Of a stretch of 64,000 bases of DNA, positions 1 through 11,193 are shown piece after piece. The notes beneath the pieces were generated by a model that was not told the origin of the DNA, ran no database searches, and worked only from the letters and a program-made list of their open reading frames with translations. The stretch's first letter is position 1, and each line of letters begins with the position of its first letter. The DNA comes from Desulfosarcinaceae bacterium (GTDB lineage Bacteria; Desulfobacterota; Desulfobacteria; Desulfobacterales; Desulfosarcinaceae), in contig JASJCL010000011.1 in the NCBI GenBank assembly GCA_030066015.1, positions 1 to 64,000 of the forward strand. Reading direction: 5' to 3'. The translations under genes were made by a program, and so were the position numbers.

Positions 1-944
1 GCCCCCACGTGGCCGCCAATTGCTGTTCCGGCTTTTTTGCCGGTCTGGGGCGCACACGGCCGATCTTCGTTGTCAACCTCATCGGAATGCTGGTCAATAT
101 CCCCTTGGATTTCGCCCTCATTTACGGTGTCGGGCCCATCCCGGAGATGGGCATTCGGGGGGCCGCTATCGCCACGGTCAGCTGCTGGGCCTTGATTTTC
201 CTTTTGTTCATCGCGTTGATGACCCATTCGTCATGGGAACGCACCTACGCCTTACGGCGCACCTGGGCGTTTCGTGCGACAATGATCCGTCGACTCTTGC
301 GTTTCGGATTGCCCAGCGCCGCGCAGTTGTTTCTGGACGTGCTCGCGTTTACGGTGTTTGTGTTGGTGGTGGGACGCATCGGGCGGGAGGAATTGGCGGT
401 GACCAACATCCTCTTGTCGATCAATTCACTGACCTTCATGCCCTCTTTGGGGTTTTCGGTGGGCGTCAGCACCCTTGTGGGGCGCGCTCTGGGCAGTGCG
501 CGGATCGATGAAGCCCTGGCCGCCGTGACCGCCACGCGGCAGCTATTGCTGGCCTACACGGCCGTCCTGGCCACCGTATTTATGGTGATACCGGAAGCCG
601 TAATCGGCCTCTTCATTCCAGCGGACGGCGGCCAGGCCTACGCTGGGGTGATGGATCATGGACGTATTTTATTGCGCCTGGTGGCCGTCTATGTATTCTT
701 CGACTGTCAATACATGACCTATGTGGGCGCCCTCAAAGGTGCCGGCGACACCCGTTTTATCATGACCTGCATCGCCGTCGGTGCTTTGGGCTGCATGGTG
801 GCTCCCGTGACCATTGGGGTGCTGTTCTTCGATGCCGGGCTCTACTACTGCTGGGCCTGTGCGGCCCTCTTCATCGTTGTTCTCTTCGGCCTCACTGCCG
901 TCCGATACCGACAGGGACGCTGGAAACAGATGCGGGTGATTTAG
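1..944 (+). CDS. MATE family efflux transporter, 5'-truncated by window edge
   Basis: The reading frame is open from base 3 and runs into the left edge, so about 314 C-terminal residues are seen and the true start lies outside. The protein is strongly hydrophobic, with about seven to eight membrane segments, and has the MATE/NorM feel: a Gly-Leu-Gly-Arg-Thr-Arg-Pro stretch near the start of the visible part, an NxP-type membrane segment (about residue 25), and a repeated bundle that ends in a short basic tail. MATE proteins export drugs or metabolites against a sodium or proton gradient at the inner membrane. The family call is firm; the substrate cannot be read. A perfect 12-bp palindrome of C4/G4 type starts 2 bases after the stop, at 946-957. 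Confidence 0.85.
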   Translation, partial: PHVAANCCSGFFAGLGRTRPIFVVNLIGMLVNIPLDFALIYGVGPIPEMGIRGAAIATVSCWALIFLLFIALMTHSSWERTYALRRTWAFRATMIRRLLRFGLPSAAQLFLDVLAFTVFVLVVGRIGREELAVTNILLSINSLTFMPSLGFSVGVSTLVGRALGSARIDEALAAVTATRQLLLAYTAVLATVFMVIPEAVIGLFIPADGGQAYAGVMDHGRILLRLVAVYVFFDCQYMTYVGALKGAGDTRFIMTCIAVGALGCMVAPVTIGVLFFDAGLYYCWACAALFIVVLFGLTAVRYRQGRWKQMRVI

Positions 945-1157
945 TCCCCGCGCGGGGCTGCGGGCCCGGCCGCCATGGCGGCGATTCAGTCCTGGAGCAA
1001 GCGCATCCCAACCTGCTGCCGCATGAGCTCGAGCGGTCCGCCAACCATATCCTCACTGGGACGACCACCCTCCACCGCACGGGGGCCCGCCACCGCTTCG
1101 ATGTCGCCCCCCAATAGCCGCCGCACTCTCCTACCAGAAAAAACGCCTCAATTTTGG
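945..1157. other. Intergenic region with two perfect palindromes
   Basis: No convincing gene is seen. Two perfect GC-rich palindromes lie just after the MATE stop codon, 946-957 (12 bp) and 969-982 (14 bp, arms GCCGCCA/TGGCGGC). Neither is followed by a T tract, so a rho-independent terminator is possible only in a weak sense. Confidence 0.4.
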
Positions 1158-1189
1158 TTGACACCTCTGGAAAAGGATATTCATATAAT
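1158..1189 (+). promoter_or_regulatory. Candidate sigma-70 promoter of the carbamoyl-phosphate cassette
   Basis: A perfect TTGACA lies at 1158-1163 and a perfect TATAAT at 1184-1189, within a local AT-rich stretch. The spacer is 20 bases, longer than the usual 17, so the active pair may use an alternative hexamer (for example CATATA at 1182-1187, spacer 18). The promoter lies about 90 bases upstream of the GTPase-like gene and immediately before a palindrome. Confidence 0.55.
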
Positions 1190-1205
1190 GATATAACTAA
1201 AAAAT

Positions 1206-1225
1206 CTCGATTTGACCAAATCGAG
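1206..1225. promoter_or_regulatory. Palindromic operator candidate
   Basis: Arms CTCGATTT (1206-1213) and AAATCGAG (1218-1225) form a perfect 8-bp inverted repeat around four bases. It lies just downstream of the expected transcription start, where a repressor would block elongation or initiation. As RNA it could also form a small hairpin, but no T tract follows, so an operator is the better reading. Confidence 0.45.
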
Positions 1226-1276
1226 GCTGATTGAGGGATCGCAGGTTCAGAACACCGCATTCAAGGAGGATGGGGA

Positions 1277-2596
1277 ATGGTGGAGAAGGTGATCATCATG
1301 GGCGCCGCAGGGCGCGATTTTCACAATTTCAACGTCTATTTCAGAGACAACGCGCGCTACCGGGTGATCGCGTTCACGGCCACCCAGATTCCCGACATCG
1401 AGGGGCGCCGCTACCCGGCCGAATTGGCCGGTCAGCTGTATCCGGACGGGATCCCCATCCACAGCGATACGGAACTGGTAACGCTGATCAAGGACCACGG
1501 GGTCGATCTGGTGGCCTTTTCATACAGCGACGTACCGCACACCGAGGTGATGCACCGCGCGTCGCAAGTCACCGCCGCCGGTGCCGACTTCATCCTCGCC
1601 GGCGCCCCTTACACCATGCTCAATGCCAAGAAGCCGGTGGTGTCGGTGTGCGCTGTGCGCACCGGCTGCGGCAAGTCACAGACCAGCCGGGAGGTGTGTC
1701 GAATCTTGCAGGATGCCGGCAAGCGGGTCGTGACCATTCGTCATCCCATGCCCTATGGGGATCTCCGTCAGCAGATTGTTCAACGCTTCTCCACTCATGC
1801 AGATCTCGATACCCACCGCTGCACCATCGAAGAGCGCGAGGAGTATGAGCCGGTCATCGACATGGGGGCCGTCATTTATGCCGGCATCGATTATGGCAAG
1901 ATTTTGCAGCAGGCGGAACGGGAAGCCGATGTGCTCATTTGGGACGGGGGCAACAACGACACCCCCTTTTACACGCCCGACGTGGCCGTCGTTGTCTTCG
2001 ATCCCCACCGCGCCGGTCACGAAACCCGCTATCACCCCGGGGAAACCAATATGCTGATGGCCGACATCGCCGTGATCAACAAGGTCGACAGCGCCGAGGC
2101 GAAGCAGGTCGACCAAGTTGCCGACACGATCAGGGCGCACAACCCCGCTGCCGCCATCGTCACGGCGGCGTCGGCCATTTTGCTGGACAAGCCCGAGGCG
2201 CTACGCGGCAAACGGGTACTGGTAGTGGAGGACGGCCCCACCCTGACCCATGGCGAGATGGCCTTCGGTGCCGGCATCATCGCGGCCCAGCGAGGCGGCG
2301 CCGCCGCGGTGGTCGACCCCAGACCGCATCTGGTGGGGCGACTTCAGGAGACCTTTGACCGCTACCCCCACATCGGCGATCTGCTGCCCGCCATGGGGTA
2401 CAGCGAGGCGCAGGTGGCGGATCTCGAGGCCACGATCAACGCCACCCCGTGTGATGCCGTCGTGATGGCGACCCCCATCGACCTGGGGCGTCTGATGCGG
2501 ATCGACCGTCCGGTCGTCCGCGTCCGCTATAGTTACCAAGACCACGGATCGCCAACCCTGGAGGCGTTGTTGCAGAAAAAACTGGAATTGTCCTAA
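1277..2596 (+). CDS. COG2403-type P-loop GTPase/cyclic-2,3-DPG synthetase-like protein
   Basis: A 439-residue soluble protein that starts at ATG 1277 with AGGAGG eight bases upstream. A Rossmann-like N-terminal part (VIIMGAAGRDFHNF) is followed by a P-loop-like CAVRTGCGKSQTSR (about 125-138; the first glycine of a classical Walker A is not present), a DGGNND acidic motif (223-228) and NKVD (268-271), which resembles the guanine-specificity motif of GTPases. This set is typical of the COG2403 family, named after archaeal cyclic 2,3-diphosphoglycerate synthetase. The bacterial members have no settled function. It is the first gene of a three-gene run with carbamate kinase and aspartate carbamoyltransferase, so a role tied to carbamoyl phosphate is inferred from context only. 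Confidence 0.75.
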   Translation: MVEKVIIMGAAGRDFHNFNVYFRDNARYRVIAFTATQIPDIEGRRYPAELAGQLYPDGIPIHSDTELVTLIKDHGVDLVAFSYSDVPHTEVMHRASQVTAAGADFILAGAPYTMLNAKKPVVSVCAVRTGCGKSQTSREVCRILQDAGKRVVTIRHPMPYGDLRQQIVQRFSTHADLDTHRCTIEEREEYEPVIDMGAVIYAGIDYGKILQQAEREADVLIWDGGNNDTPFYTPDVAVVVFDPHRAGHETRYHPGETNMLMADIAVINKVDSAEAKQVDQVADTIRAHNPAAAIVTAASAILLDKPEALRGKRVLVVEDGPTLTHGEMAFGAGIIAAQRGGAAAVVDPRPHLVGRLQETFDRYPHIGDLLPAMGYSEAQVADLEATINATPCDAVVMATPIDLGRLMRIDRPVVRVRYSYQDHGSPTLEALLQKKLELS

Positions 2597-2677
2597 GTGG
2601 CTCCGCTCCGGTCCGGACGGTGACGATCCCTCATGCCCGCCCGGCTTCTTCATCCCAATGAGTATCAAGGTACTGCC

Positions 2678-3625
2678 ATGTCACCAACGAACACCACAAC
2701 GGCCAAACCGATCCTGCTGGTCGCCCTGGGGGGCAACGCGCTGATCCGCAAAGGACAGAAGGGGTCGGTCGAGGAACAATTCGACAACCTCAGGCTGCCC
2801 CTGCAGCAGATCGCCGAACTCTCGCGCACCTTCCGCATCATCATCACCCACGGCAATGGTCCCCAGGTGGGAGACCTGCTGCTGCAGCAGGAGTGCTGCA
2901 CGGAAGATGTTCCCAAGCTCCCCCTGGAGATTCTGGTGGCCCAGACCGAGGGCCAGATCGGCTACATGATCGAGTCCACCTTGGATGGGGAACTGATGGA
3001 GCGGGGCGTGCACACCCGTCCACTGGTGAGTCTGATCACCTATGTGGTGGTGGACAAGGCCGATCCCGGTTTTCAGCATCCCACCAAGCCCATCGGGCCG
3101 GCCTTCACCGCAGAACAAGCGGCCGCGTTGCCCTATCCCACCATGAAAACCCCCAAGGGGTACCGCCGGGTGGTGGCCTCCCCAAGGCCGGTCACCATCA
3201 TCGAAAAACGGGAGATTCGCAAACTCATCGAGATGGATTTTATCGTCATATGCTGCGGGGGCGGCGGCATTCCGGTGACGCGCGAGGACCGTGCCTTTTT
3301 AGGGGTGGATGCCGTCATCGACAAAGACTTGGCCAGTGCCCGTCTCGCTGCCGAGGTGGGCGTGGAGGTCTTCATCATCGCCACCGATGTCCCCGGTGTC
3401 TACACCGATTTCGGCGGGCCGTCGCAGGCCCTGATGTCCGACCTCTCCCTGGATCGGGCCGAAACCCTGGCCCGCGAGGGGGCGCTGGGTACCGGCTCCA
3501 TGCTACCCAAGGTGGAGGCCTGCTGCCAGTTCGTGAAACATGGCGGGCGTACGGCGGTGATCACCGATATCGGCAACATCACCGCAGCGGTGGCAGGAGA
3601 GGCCGGGACGCGTTTCCGGGTGTGA
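2678..3625 (+). CDS. arcC: Carbamate kinase
   Basis: A 315-residue cytosolic enzyme of the amino-acid kinase fold, the normal length for the family. It interconverts carbamoyl phosphate plus ADP with carbamate plus ATP. Diagnostic blocks are VALGGNAL near the N terminus, ITHGNGPQVGDLL, CGGGGIPV, ATDVPGVY and GSMLPKVEA. ATG 2678 is preferred because the family begins about ten residues before VALGGNAL; an in-frame ATG at 2633 would add 15 atypical residues. It lies 81 bases after the GTPase-like gene and 88 bases before pyrB. The partner gene is an aspartate, not ornithine, carbamoyltransferase, and there is no arginine deiminase. The direction may therefore be synthesis of carbamoyl phosphate as in some thermophiles, or ATP recovery; the sequence does not decide. 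Confidence 0.93.
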   Translation: MSPTNTTTAKPILLVALGGNALIRKGQKGSVEEQFDNLRLPLQQIAELSRTFRIIITHGNGPQVGDLLLQQECCTEDVPKLPLEILVAQTEGQIGYMIESTLDGELMERGVHTRPLVSLITYVVVDKADPGFQHPTKPIGPAFTAEQAAALPYPTMKTPKGYRRVVASPRPVTIIEKREIRKLIEMDFIVICCGGGGIPVTREDRAFLGVDAVIDKDLASARLAAEVGVEVFIIATDVPGVYTDFGGPSQALMSDLSLDRAETLAREGALGTGSMLPKVEACCQFVKHGGRTAVITDIGNITAAVAGEAGTRFRV

Positions 3626-3713
3626 GCCTGCGGCCTGGGACTTGACAGGAGGCGAGTTTCAAGGCAAGTGGTGCATCAACCCCACCCACCACAAACAGGA
3701 GAGGAGATGAGCG

Positions 3714-4652
3714 ATGGCCGGGTTCCCCCTGAACCACGTGATCGAGGCGCAGCAGTTCGACCGCGCCCTCTTGGCCGAGGTTTTTTCCACCGCCGACCAG
3801 ATGCGGGCAGACCTGAATGCCGCCCAGCGCGTTTATGCTGACGCGCTGCGGGGGCGGATTATGGCCTCACTCTTCTACGAACCGTCGACGCGGACGCGGT
3901 TCTCCTTCGAAAGTGCCATGGCCCGCCTGGGCGGTCGCATCCTCACTACGGAGAACGCCAAGGAGTTCTCCAGCGCCGCCAAGGGGGAGAGTCTGACCGA
4001 CTCCACCCGCATCATGAACGGCTACGCCGATATCATCGTCATGCGTCACCATGAAGCCGGCAGCGCCCAGGCGGCGGCGGCGGTGTCCGAGGTGCCCATC
4101 ATCAACGCCGGCGATGGCGCCGGCCAGCACCCCACCCAGGCGCTGCTCGATCTCTACACCATCCGAGATACCCTTGGCGGCATCGACAACGTCCGCATCG
4201 CCATGGTGGGAGACCTCAAGTACGGCCGCACAGTGCGGTCACTGGCCTATCTGCTGGCCAAGTACGACAAGGTGACCATTCACTTCATCGCACCGGCAGT
4301 CTGCGCCATGATGGAAGATATCAAGGACTATCTGGACCGCCACCACACAGAGTGGCACGAGGAGGGCGATCTCACCAAGGTGCTGCCCGAGGTGGATTGC
4401 GTGTATATGACCCGCATCCAGCGGGAGCGTTTCATCGTTCCGGAGGAGTACGACGAAGCGGTGGGAAAATACATCCTGACCCGGGAGAAGGCCAACCGCA
4501 TGCCGAAGGATGCCATCATCATGCACCCCCTACCCCGGGTGGACGAAATCCCGCCCGAAGTGGACGACGATCCCCGCGCCCACTACTTTCAGCAGGCCAA
4601 GAACGGGCTCTTCATTCGGATGGCACTGCTCTATCTGCTGTTGAGCACCTGA
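3714..4652 (+). CDS. pyrB: Aspartate carbamoyltransferase catalytic chain
   Basis: A 312-residue enzyme that joins carbamoyl phosphate and L-aspartate, the committed step of pyrimidine synthesis. The phosphate-binding FYEPSTRTRFSFES, the SSAAKGES loop (equivalent to the Ser80/Lys84 loop of E. coli), GDGAGQHPTQALLDL, RIQRER and HPLPRVDEI are all present. HPLPRVDEI rather than HCLP marks aspartate instead of ornithine specificity. The start is ATG 3714 after a GGAGAGGAG ribosome site. No regulatory chain gene pyrI is next to it. Being third in a cassette with carbamate kinase instead of a pyrimidine operon is unusual, and a second pyrB elsewhere in the genome is likely. No clear terminator is seen in the 69 bases before the convergent parC. 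Confidence 0.92.
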   Translation: MAGFPLNHVIEAQQFDRALLAEVFSTADQMRADLNAAQRVYADALRGRIMASLFYEPSTRTRFSFESAMARLGGRILTTENAKEFSSAAKGESLTDSTRIMNGYADIIVMRHHEAGSAQAAAAVSEVPIINAGDGAGQHPTQALLDLYTIRDTLGGIDNVRIAMVGDLKYGRTVRSLAYLLAKYDKVTIHFIAPAVCAMMEDIKDYLDRHHTEWHEEGDLTKVLPEVDCVYMTRIQRERFIVPEEYDEAVGKYILTREKANRMPKDAIIMHPLPRVDEIPPEVDDDPRAHYFQQAKNGLFIRMALLYLLLST

Positions 4653-4721
4653 CAGCCCGCGCCGTCACCGGATCTGGGAACGGCGGCGGTACCGGCAGGG
4701 CCCTCCCCATGACGACTGGTT

Positions 4722-7004
4722 TCAGATCAGCGGCGGCTGCTCGGGCAGTTCCAAGGTCAAGCGCTCGACGTTCTGGAAACCGCGGGGCAGTTTGCGGCCG
4801 CGGCGACCCCTTTCGCCGGCATAATCCTGAAGATTGCCGGCAGTGAGGCGAAAATGGCGCTTGCCGGCGTAAACGGTCAGGGCCGCCCCAGCAGGTAGCA
4901 CCGTCAGGTGGCGCACCAGTTCTTCCCGGGCCGCGGCCCGCTTTGCCGGGATACCGATGATTTTATTGCCCTTGCCTTTGGGCAGGATGGGGAGATCTTT
5001 GAGGGGGAAGAGCAACATTCGCCCCTCGTTGCTGATGGCGCAGAGCAGGGCGGATTCCACGGACGCCGATGCCCCGATGGTGATGGGGGGCAAGGGCAGG
5101 GCGCCTTTGGGCAGGGTCAGCATGGCCTTGCCCTTTTGGTTTTTTGTGACGAGGTTGTCCAGCTCGGTGAGAAAACCGTAGCCGGCGTCACTGGCCAGCA
5201 GCAGAAGGGTGTCGGCAGCTCCCATGAGCAGATGGGAGAACACGGCCTTGGCCGGCGGTGTCAGGCGGCTGGTGAGGGGTTCGCCGTAGCCGCGCGCCGA
5301 GGGCAGGCTGTGGGCCGGCAGGCTGTAGCTGCGGCCGGTGGAATCGAGGAAGATGGCCGCCTGGTTGCTGCGGCCGCGTGCCAGGTCCAGGGAGCGGTCG
5401 CCGGCCTTATACATGAGCCCGTCCGGATCCACCTCGTGTCCCTTGGCGGCGCGCACCCAGCCGTTGAGGGAGAGGACCACGGTGACCGGCTCCACCGGCG
5501 CCAGATCCACTTGTGAGATCGCCTGTGCCTCGGGACGCTCCACCACCGCCGTGCGGCGGGGATCTGCAAAATTCTTGGCATCGGCCTTGATTTCCCGCTT
5601 GATGAGGGTCTTCAAGCGACGCTTGGAAGAGAGCAGTTTCTCCAGCTGGACCCGCTCCTTCTCCAGGGCATCCTGCTCGCCCCTCAATTTCATCTCCTCC
5701 AGGCGGGCCAGATGGCGCAGGCGCAGCTGGAGGATGGCCTCGGCCTGGATGTCGCTGAGGCCGAAGCGCTTCATCAGCACTGGCTTGGGGTGATCTTCCC
5801 GGCGAATGATGCGGATCACCTCGTCGATGTTGAGAAAGGCGGTGAGAAGACCCTCGAGGATGTGCAGCCGGTCGGTGACCTTGGCCAGACGGAAGGTCAA
5901 CCGACGGCGCACCGTTTCTTGGCGGTACTGCAGCCATTCGTGCAATATCGCTACCAGACCCATCACCTTGGGGCGACGGTCCAGGCCGATGAGGTTGAGA
6001 TTGACCCGCTGGGTCTTCTCCAGATCGGTGGTGGCGAAGAGGTGGGCCATGAGGGCGTCCTTGTCCACCCGATTGGAGCGCGGTACGATGACGATGCGAA
6101 TGGGGTCCTCGTGGTCCGAATCATCCCTGACATCCGCCACCATGGGCAGGCGCTTCTTCTGCATCTGGGACGCGATCTGCTCGATGATGCGGGCTGGTGA
6201 GACCTGGTGGGGCAGGGCGGTGATGACGACCTCCCCGTTTTCCAGCTCGTAGGCGGCCCGCAGGCGGATGGTGCCCTTGCCGCTGCGGTAGAGCCTCAGC
6301 AGATCCTCCCGTTGGCTGATCAACTCGGCACCGCCGGGATAGTCGGGACCTCGGACGTGCCGACAGATCGTCTCAAGATCCGCCTTGGGATTCTCCAACA
6401 GGGCGATGCAGGCCTGGGCGACCTCTCCGGCGTTATGCGGCGGGATGTCGGTGGCCATGCCGACGGCGATGCCCGTAGTGCCATTGAGCAGGATCGTGGG
6501 CAGCCGCGCCGGCAGGGTGAGGGGCTCTTTTAGGGTGCCGTCAAAATTGGGACCCCAATCCACGGTGCCCATGGGCAGCTCCTCCAGCAGAAGCTCGCTG
6601 AAAGCCGCCAGGCGTGCTTCTGTGTAACGCATGGCGGCGAAGGATTTGGGATCCTCCGGGGCGCCCCAATTGCCCTGCCCGTCCACCAGGGGATAGCGGT
6701 AGGCGAAGGGTTGGGCCATGTGGACCATGGCCTCGTAGCAGGCCGTGTCGCCGTGGGGGTGGAATTTGCCGAGGACGTCGCCCACCGTGCGGGCCGATTT
6801 CTTATATTTGGCGGTGGCCTTGAGACCCAGCTCGGACATGGCGTAGATGATGCGCCGCTGGACCGGCTTGAGACCGTCGCCCACATGGGGCAGGGCGCGG
6901 TCCATGATGACATACATGGCGTAATCCAGATACGCTTTCTTGCTGAACTGGGCCAGGGGCATCTCTTCGATGCCGTCGATCAGGGCCGATGGGGTGGTGC
7001 TCAT
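4722..7004 (-). CDS. parC: DNA topoisomerase IV subunit A
   Basis: A 760-residue breakage-reunion subunit, close to the 752 residues of E. coli ParC. It unlinks daughter chromosomes together with ParE. The N-terminal part matches the ParC type almost word for word ([56 protein letters not shown]). The active-site tyrosine is Tyr127. The quinolone-resistance region reads GDTACYE, with Thr87 where E. coli has Ser80. The C-terminal beta-pinwheel part (about 500-760) is ParC-like and lacks an obvious GyrA box. The start ATG has AGAGGAG upstream. It is separated from its partner parE by a gene on the opposite strand. Confidence 0.93.
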   Translation of the reverse strand: MSTTPSALIDGIEEMPLAQFSKKAYLDYAMYVIMDRALPHVGDGLKPVQRRIIYAMSELGLKATAKYKKSARTVGDVLGKFHPHGDTACYEAMVHMAQPFAYRYPLVDGQGNWGAPEDPKSFAAMRYTEARLAAFSELLLEELPMGTVDWGPNFDGTLKEPLTLPARLPTILLNGTTGIAVGMATDIPPHNAGEVAQACIALLENPKADLETICRHVRGPDYPGGAELISQREDLLRLYRSGKGTIRLRAAYELENGEVVITALPHQVSPARIIEQIASQMQKKRLPMVADVRDDSDHEDPIRIVIVPRSNRVDKDALMAHLFATTDLEKTQRVNLNLIGLDRRPKVMGLVAILHEWLQYRQETVRRRLTFRLAKVTDRLHILEGLLTAFLNIDEVIRIIRREDHPKPVLMKRFGLSDIQAEAILQLRLRHLARLEEMKLRGEQDALEKERVQLEKLLSSKRRLKTLIKREIKADAKNFADPRRTAVVERPEAQAISQVDLAPVEPVTVVLSLNGWVRAAKGHEVDPDGLMYKAGDRSLDLARGRSNQAAIFLDSTGRSYSLPAHSLPSARGYGEPLTSRLTPPAKAVFSHLLMGAADTLLLLASDAGYGFLTELDNLVTKNQKGKAMLTLPKGALPLPPITIGASASVESALLCAISNEGRMLLFPLKDLPILPKGKGNKIIGIPAKRAAAREELVRHLTVLPAGAALTVYAGKRHFRLTAGNLQDYAGERGRRGRKLPRGFQNVERLTLELPEQPPLI

Positions 7005-7292
7005 CGAATGGGTCTCCTCTGGTGCGGCTGTCGCGTCAATTGGGCAAGTTCACGGATCGAGTGCCACGTGTGGCTGGGTCGCCCTTATAGCATCCAGTGG
7101 GAATTATTGTCGAGTCAGCATCGCTAAGGACCAACGGCATGCCGCCGGAAGAAGATGCTTCCATGCGACAGGTGGCCGGCGCAACATCCAATATTGAAGG
7201 CCCTGGGCGGATCTGCTATGCATGCGGTCAACGATGCCCCGCCAGGGCGATGGCGCGGCGGCGGAATACCACGATGACGAAGGTGGGGCCAG

Positions 7293-8642
7293 ATGACGGC
7301 GATATTGGAGCAGATAAAGACGGTGGATCCCCAGGAAACCGAGTTTCACCAGGCGGTCAAGGAGTTGGTCGAAAGTGTCACACCGCTCCTGGCGCAGACT
7401 CCCGAATATGTGATGGCCGGCGTGTTGGAGCGGCTGGTGGAGCCGGAGCGCGTCTTGAGCTTCCGGGTCCCCTGGGTGGATGACCGCGGCAAGGTGCAGG
7501 TCAACCGCGGGTATCGCGTGGAGATGAGCAGTGCGGTCGGCCCTTACAAGGGCGGATTGCGCTTCCACCCGTCGGTCAACCTCAGCATCATGAAGTTCAT
7601 GGCCTTCGAACAGGTGTTCAAGAACGCTCTCACCACCATGCCCCTGGGCGGCGCCGCAGGCGGCTCCAATTTTGACCCCAAAGGGAAGTCGGATGAGGAG
7701 ATCATGCGCTTCTGCCAGGCCTTCATGGGGGAACTGCATCGCCACATCGGCCCGTCGACCGACATTTTGGCCGCCGACATCGGCGTCGGCGCCCGCGAGG
7801 TCGGCTATCTGTTCGGCATGTACCGCCGTCTGCGCAATGAGTTTACCGGCGCCATGACGGGCAAGGGAACGGGTTGGGGCGGCAGCCTGATGCGACCGCA
7901 GGGCGCCGGCTACGGCTGCGTCTATTTTGCACAGGAGATGCTGGCCACCCGCAAGACCAGTTTGGCGAAGAAAACTTGCCTGGTCTCCGGCGCCGGCAAT
8001 GTGGCCCAATCCACGGTGGAGAAGCTCATCGAATTGGGGGCGCGGGTCCTGACACTCTCCGATTCGAGCGGTTTTATCTACGATGGCGAGGGAATCGACA
8101 TGGAGAAGCTGGCCCACGTTCGTCTCATCAAGAACGTGCGGCGGGGACGTATTGAGGAGTATGTCGAGAAGTACCCCCAAGCCATCTACACGCCCCTGAC
8201 GGCCGACATGGAGAGCAACCCGCTCTGGCGCAACCGGGCGGACTGCGCCTTCCCCTGCGCCACCCAGAACGAGATCAACGAGCCGGACGCCTACCACCTG
8301 ATCAACAACAATATCAAGCTAGTGGTGGAGGGCGCCAGTATGCCCTGCACGCCCCGGGCCATCGAGATCCTGATGGGCAAACGAACCCTCTTCGGTCCCA
8401 ACAAGGCCACCGGTGCCGGCGGGGCGGCCCTCTCCGGCCTTGAGATGGCCCAAAACAACATGCGCCTCTCATGGACCCGGGCCGAGGTTGACGAGCGCCT
8501 GCAACTGATCATGAAGGAGGTCCATCAGACCTGCCTGGACACTGCAGCGCGACACGGCACCCCGGGCAACTATATCAACGGGGCCAATATCGCTGCCTTC
8601 AACAAGGTGGTCAGCGCCATGCAGGACCAGGGTGTGGTGTAG
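7293..8642 (+). CDS. NADP-type glutamate dehydrogenase homologue lacking the catalytic lysine
   Basis: A 449-residue protein, co-linear with E. coli GdhA (447 residues). It has the GPYKGGLRFHP substrate loop (83-93), GAGNVAQ of the nucleotide fold (233-239), DSSG and PCATQNEI. The catalytic block, PMGGGKGGSDFDP in active enzymes, here reads PLGGAAGGSNFDP (117-129), so the proton-transferring lysine is Ala122 and the following Asp is Asn126. Other normally fixed positions also differ: AAD at 160-162 for AGD, EGASMP for EGANMP, and TGAGG for ANAGG. The codons for the A-A pair (gcc gca, 7653-7658) are clear. Asp162 is kept. The protein probably folds as a GDH hexamer but is unlikely to be a normal glutamate dehydrogenase. 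It lies between parE and parC on the other strand. Confidence 0.85.
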   Translation: MTAILEQIKTVDPQETEFHQAVKELVESVTPLLAQTPEYVMAGVLERLVEPERVLSFRVPWVDDRGKVQVNRGYRVEMSSAVGPYKGGLRFHPSVNLSIMKFMAFEQVFKNALTTMPLGGAAGGSNFDPKGKSDEEIMRFCQAFMGELHRHIGPSTDILAADIGVGAREVGYLFGMYRRLRNEFTGAMTGKGTGWGGSLMRPQGAGYGCVYFAQEMLATRKTSLAKKTCLVSGAGNVAQSTVEKLIELGARVLTLSDSSGFIYDGEGIDMEKLAHVRLIKNVRRGRIEEYVEKYPQAIYTPLTADMESNPLWRNRADCAFPCATQNEINEPDAYHLINNNIKLVVEGASMPCTPRAIEILMGKRTLFGPNKATGAGGAALSGLEMAQNNMRLSWTRAEVDERLQLIMKEVHQTCLDTAARHGTPGNYINGANIAAFNKVVSAMQDQGVV

Positions 8643-8729
8643 CGAGGCTTCGCCGTCGGCAACCTAAAAGAGATCCAATTACCATATTGGCGCACTGGTT
8701 AACCGGCTCATTGGTGCACGGTCCAAAGC

Positions 8730-8759
8730 ACCAAGGTCGCCCAACGGGACGGCCTTGGT
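8730..8759. terminator. Hairpin between convergent GDH-like gene and parE
   Basis: ACCAAGG (8730-8736) pairs with CCTTGGT (8753-8759). The stem extends inward to about ten pairs including one G-T, with a short inner stem beyond one mismatch. It sits midway between two converging stop codons and is followed by only a weak T run (TTTAT on the plus side). It fits a bidirectional terminator of moderate quality. A second inverted repeat (TTGGTGC 8711-8717, GCACCAA 8728-8734) overlaps it. Confidence 0.5.
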
Positions 8760-8794
8760 TTATGGTGTAATCTGTTTGCCTACCGACGGCCGCA

Positions 8795-10957
<2,163 letters not shown>

Positions 10958-10999
10958 TCACATTCAGTAGGGAGGGTAATATTCACCATCGGAATCCTG

Positions 11000-11028
11000 T
11001 TGACTTACCAGGACTTTTCTCTTATTTT
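11000..11028 (+). promoter_or_regulatory. Candidate sigma-70 promoter for the PilZ gene
   Basis: TTGACT at 11000-11005 and TATTTT at 11023-11028 are separated by exactly 17 bases. A leader of about 160 bases follows before the PilZ start and contains a small perfect hairpin (GCGTGA 11071-11076, TCACGC 11080-11085). The divergent parE start lies on the other side. Confidence 0.45.
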
Positions 11029-11193
11029 TACCACCACTATACTACTTCGTGCAGGGCATTCCTTAGCGACGCGTGACTCTCACGCCTCGATTAAATAATA
11101 ATTGCGCGATCCCACTCTCATTCGCGCCGCCCCGGCCTACCTTGACGGGGTCATGAGACAGCACACCGTGTACTGTCAATGGGTGCTAACGTG

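Noticed and set aside
975-1196. Small plus-strand open frame after the MATE gene
   Set aside because: No ribosome site, no recognisable sequence, and it covers the promoter region of the next cassette.
3714-4652. Idea that the carbamoyltransferase is ornithine- or YgeW-type, as in uric-acid or arginine catabolism
   Set aside because: HPLPRVDEI, the SxxK loop and RIQRER are aspartate-type features, and no other purine or arginine catabolic gene is nearby.
7104-8297. 397-codon open frame antisense to the GDH-like gene
   Set aside because: A shadow of a GC-rich coding region; composition and lack of motifs are as expected from antisense codons.
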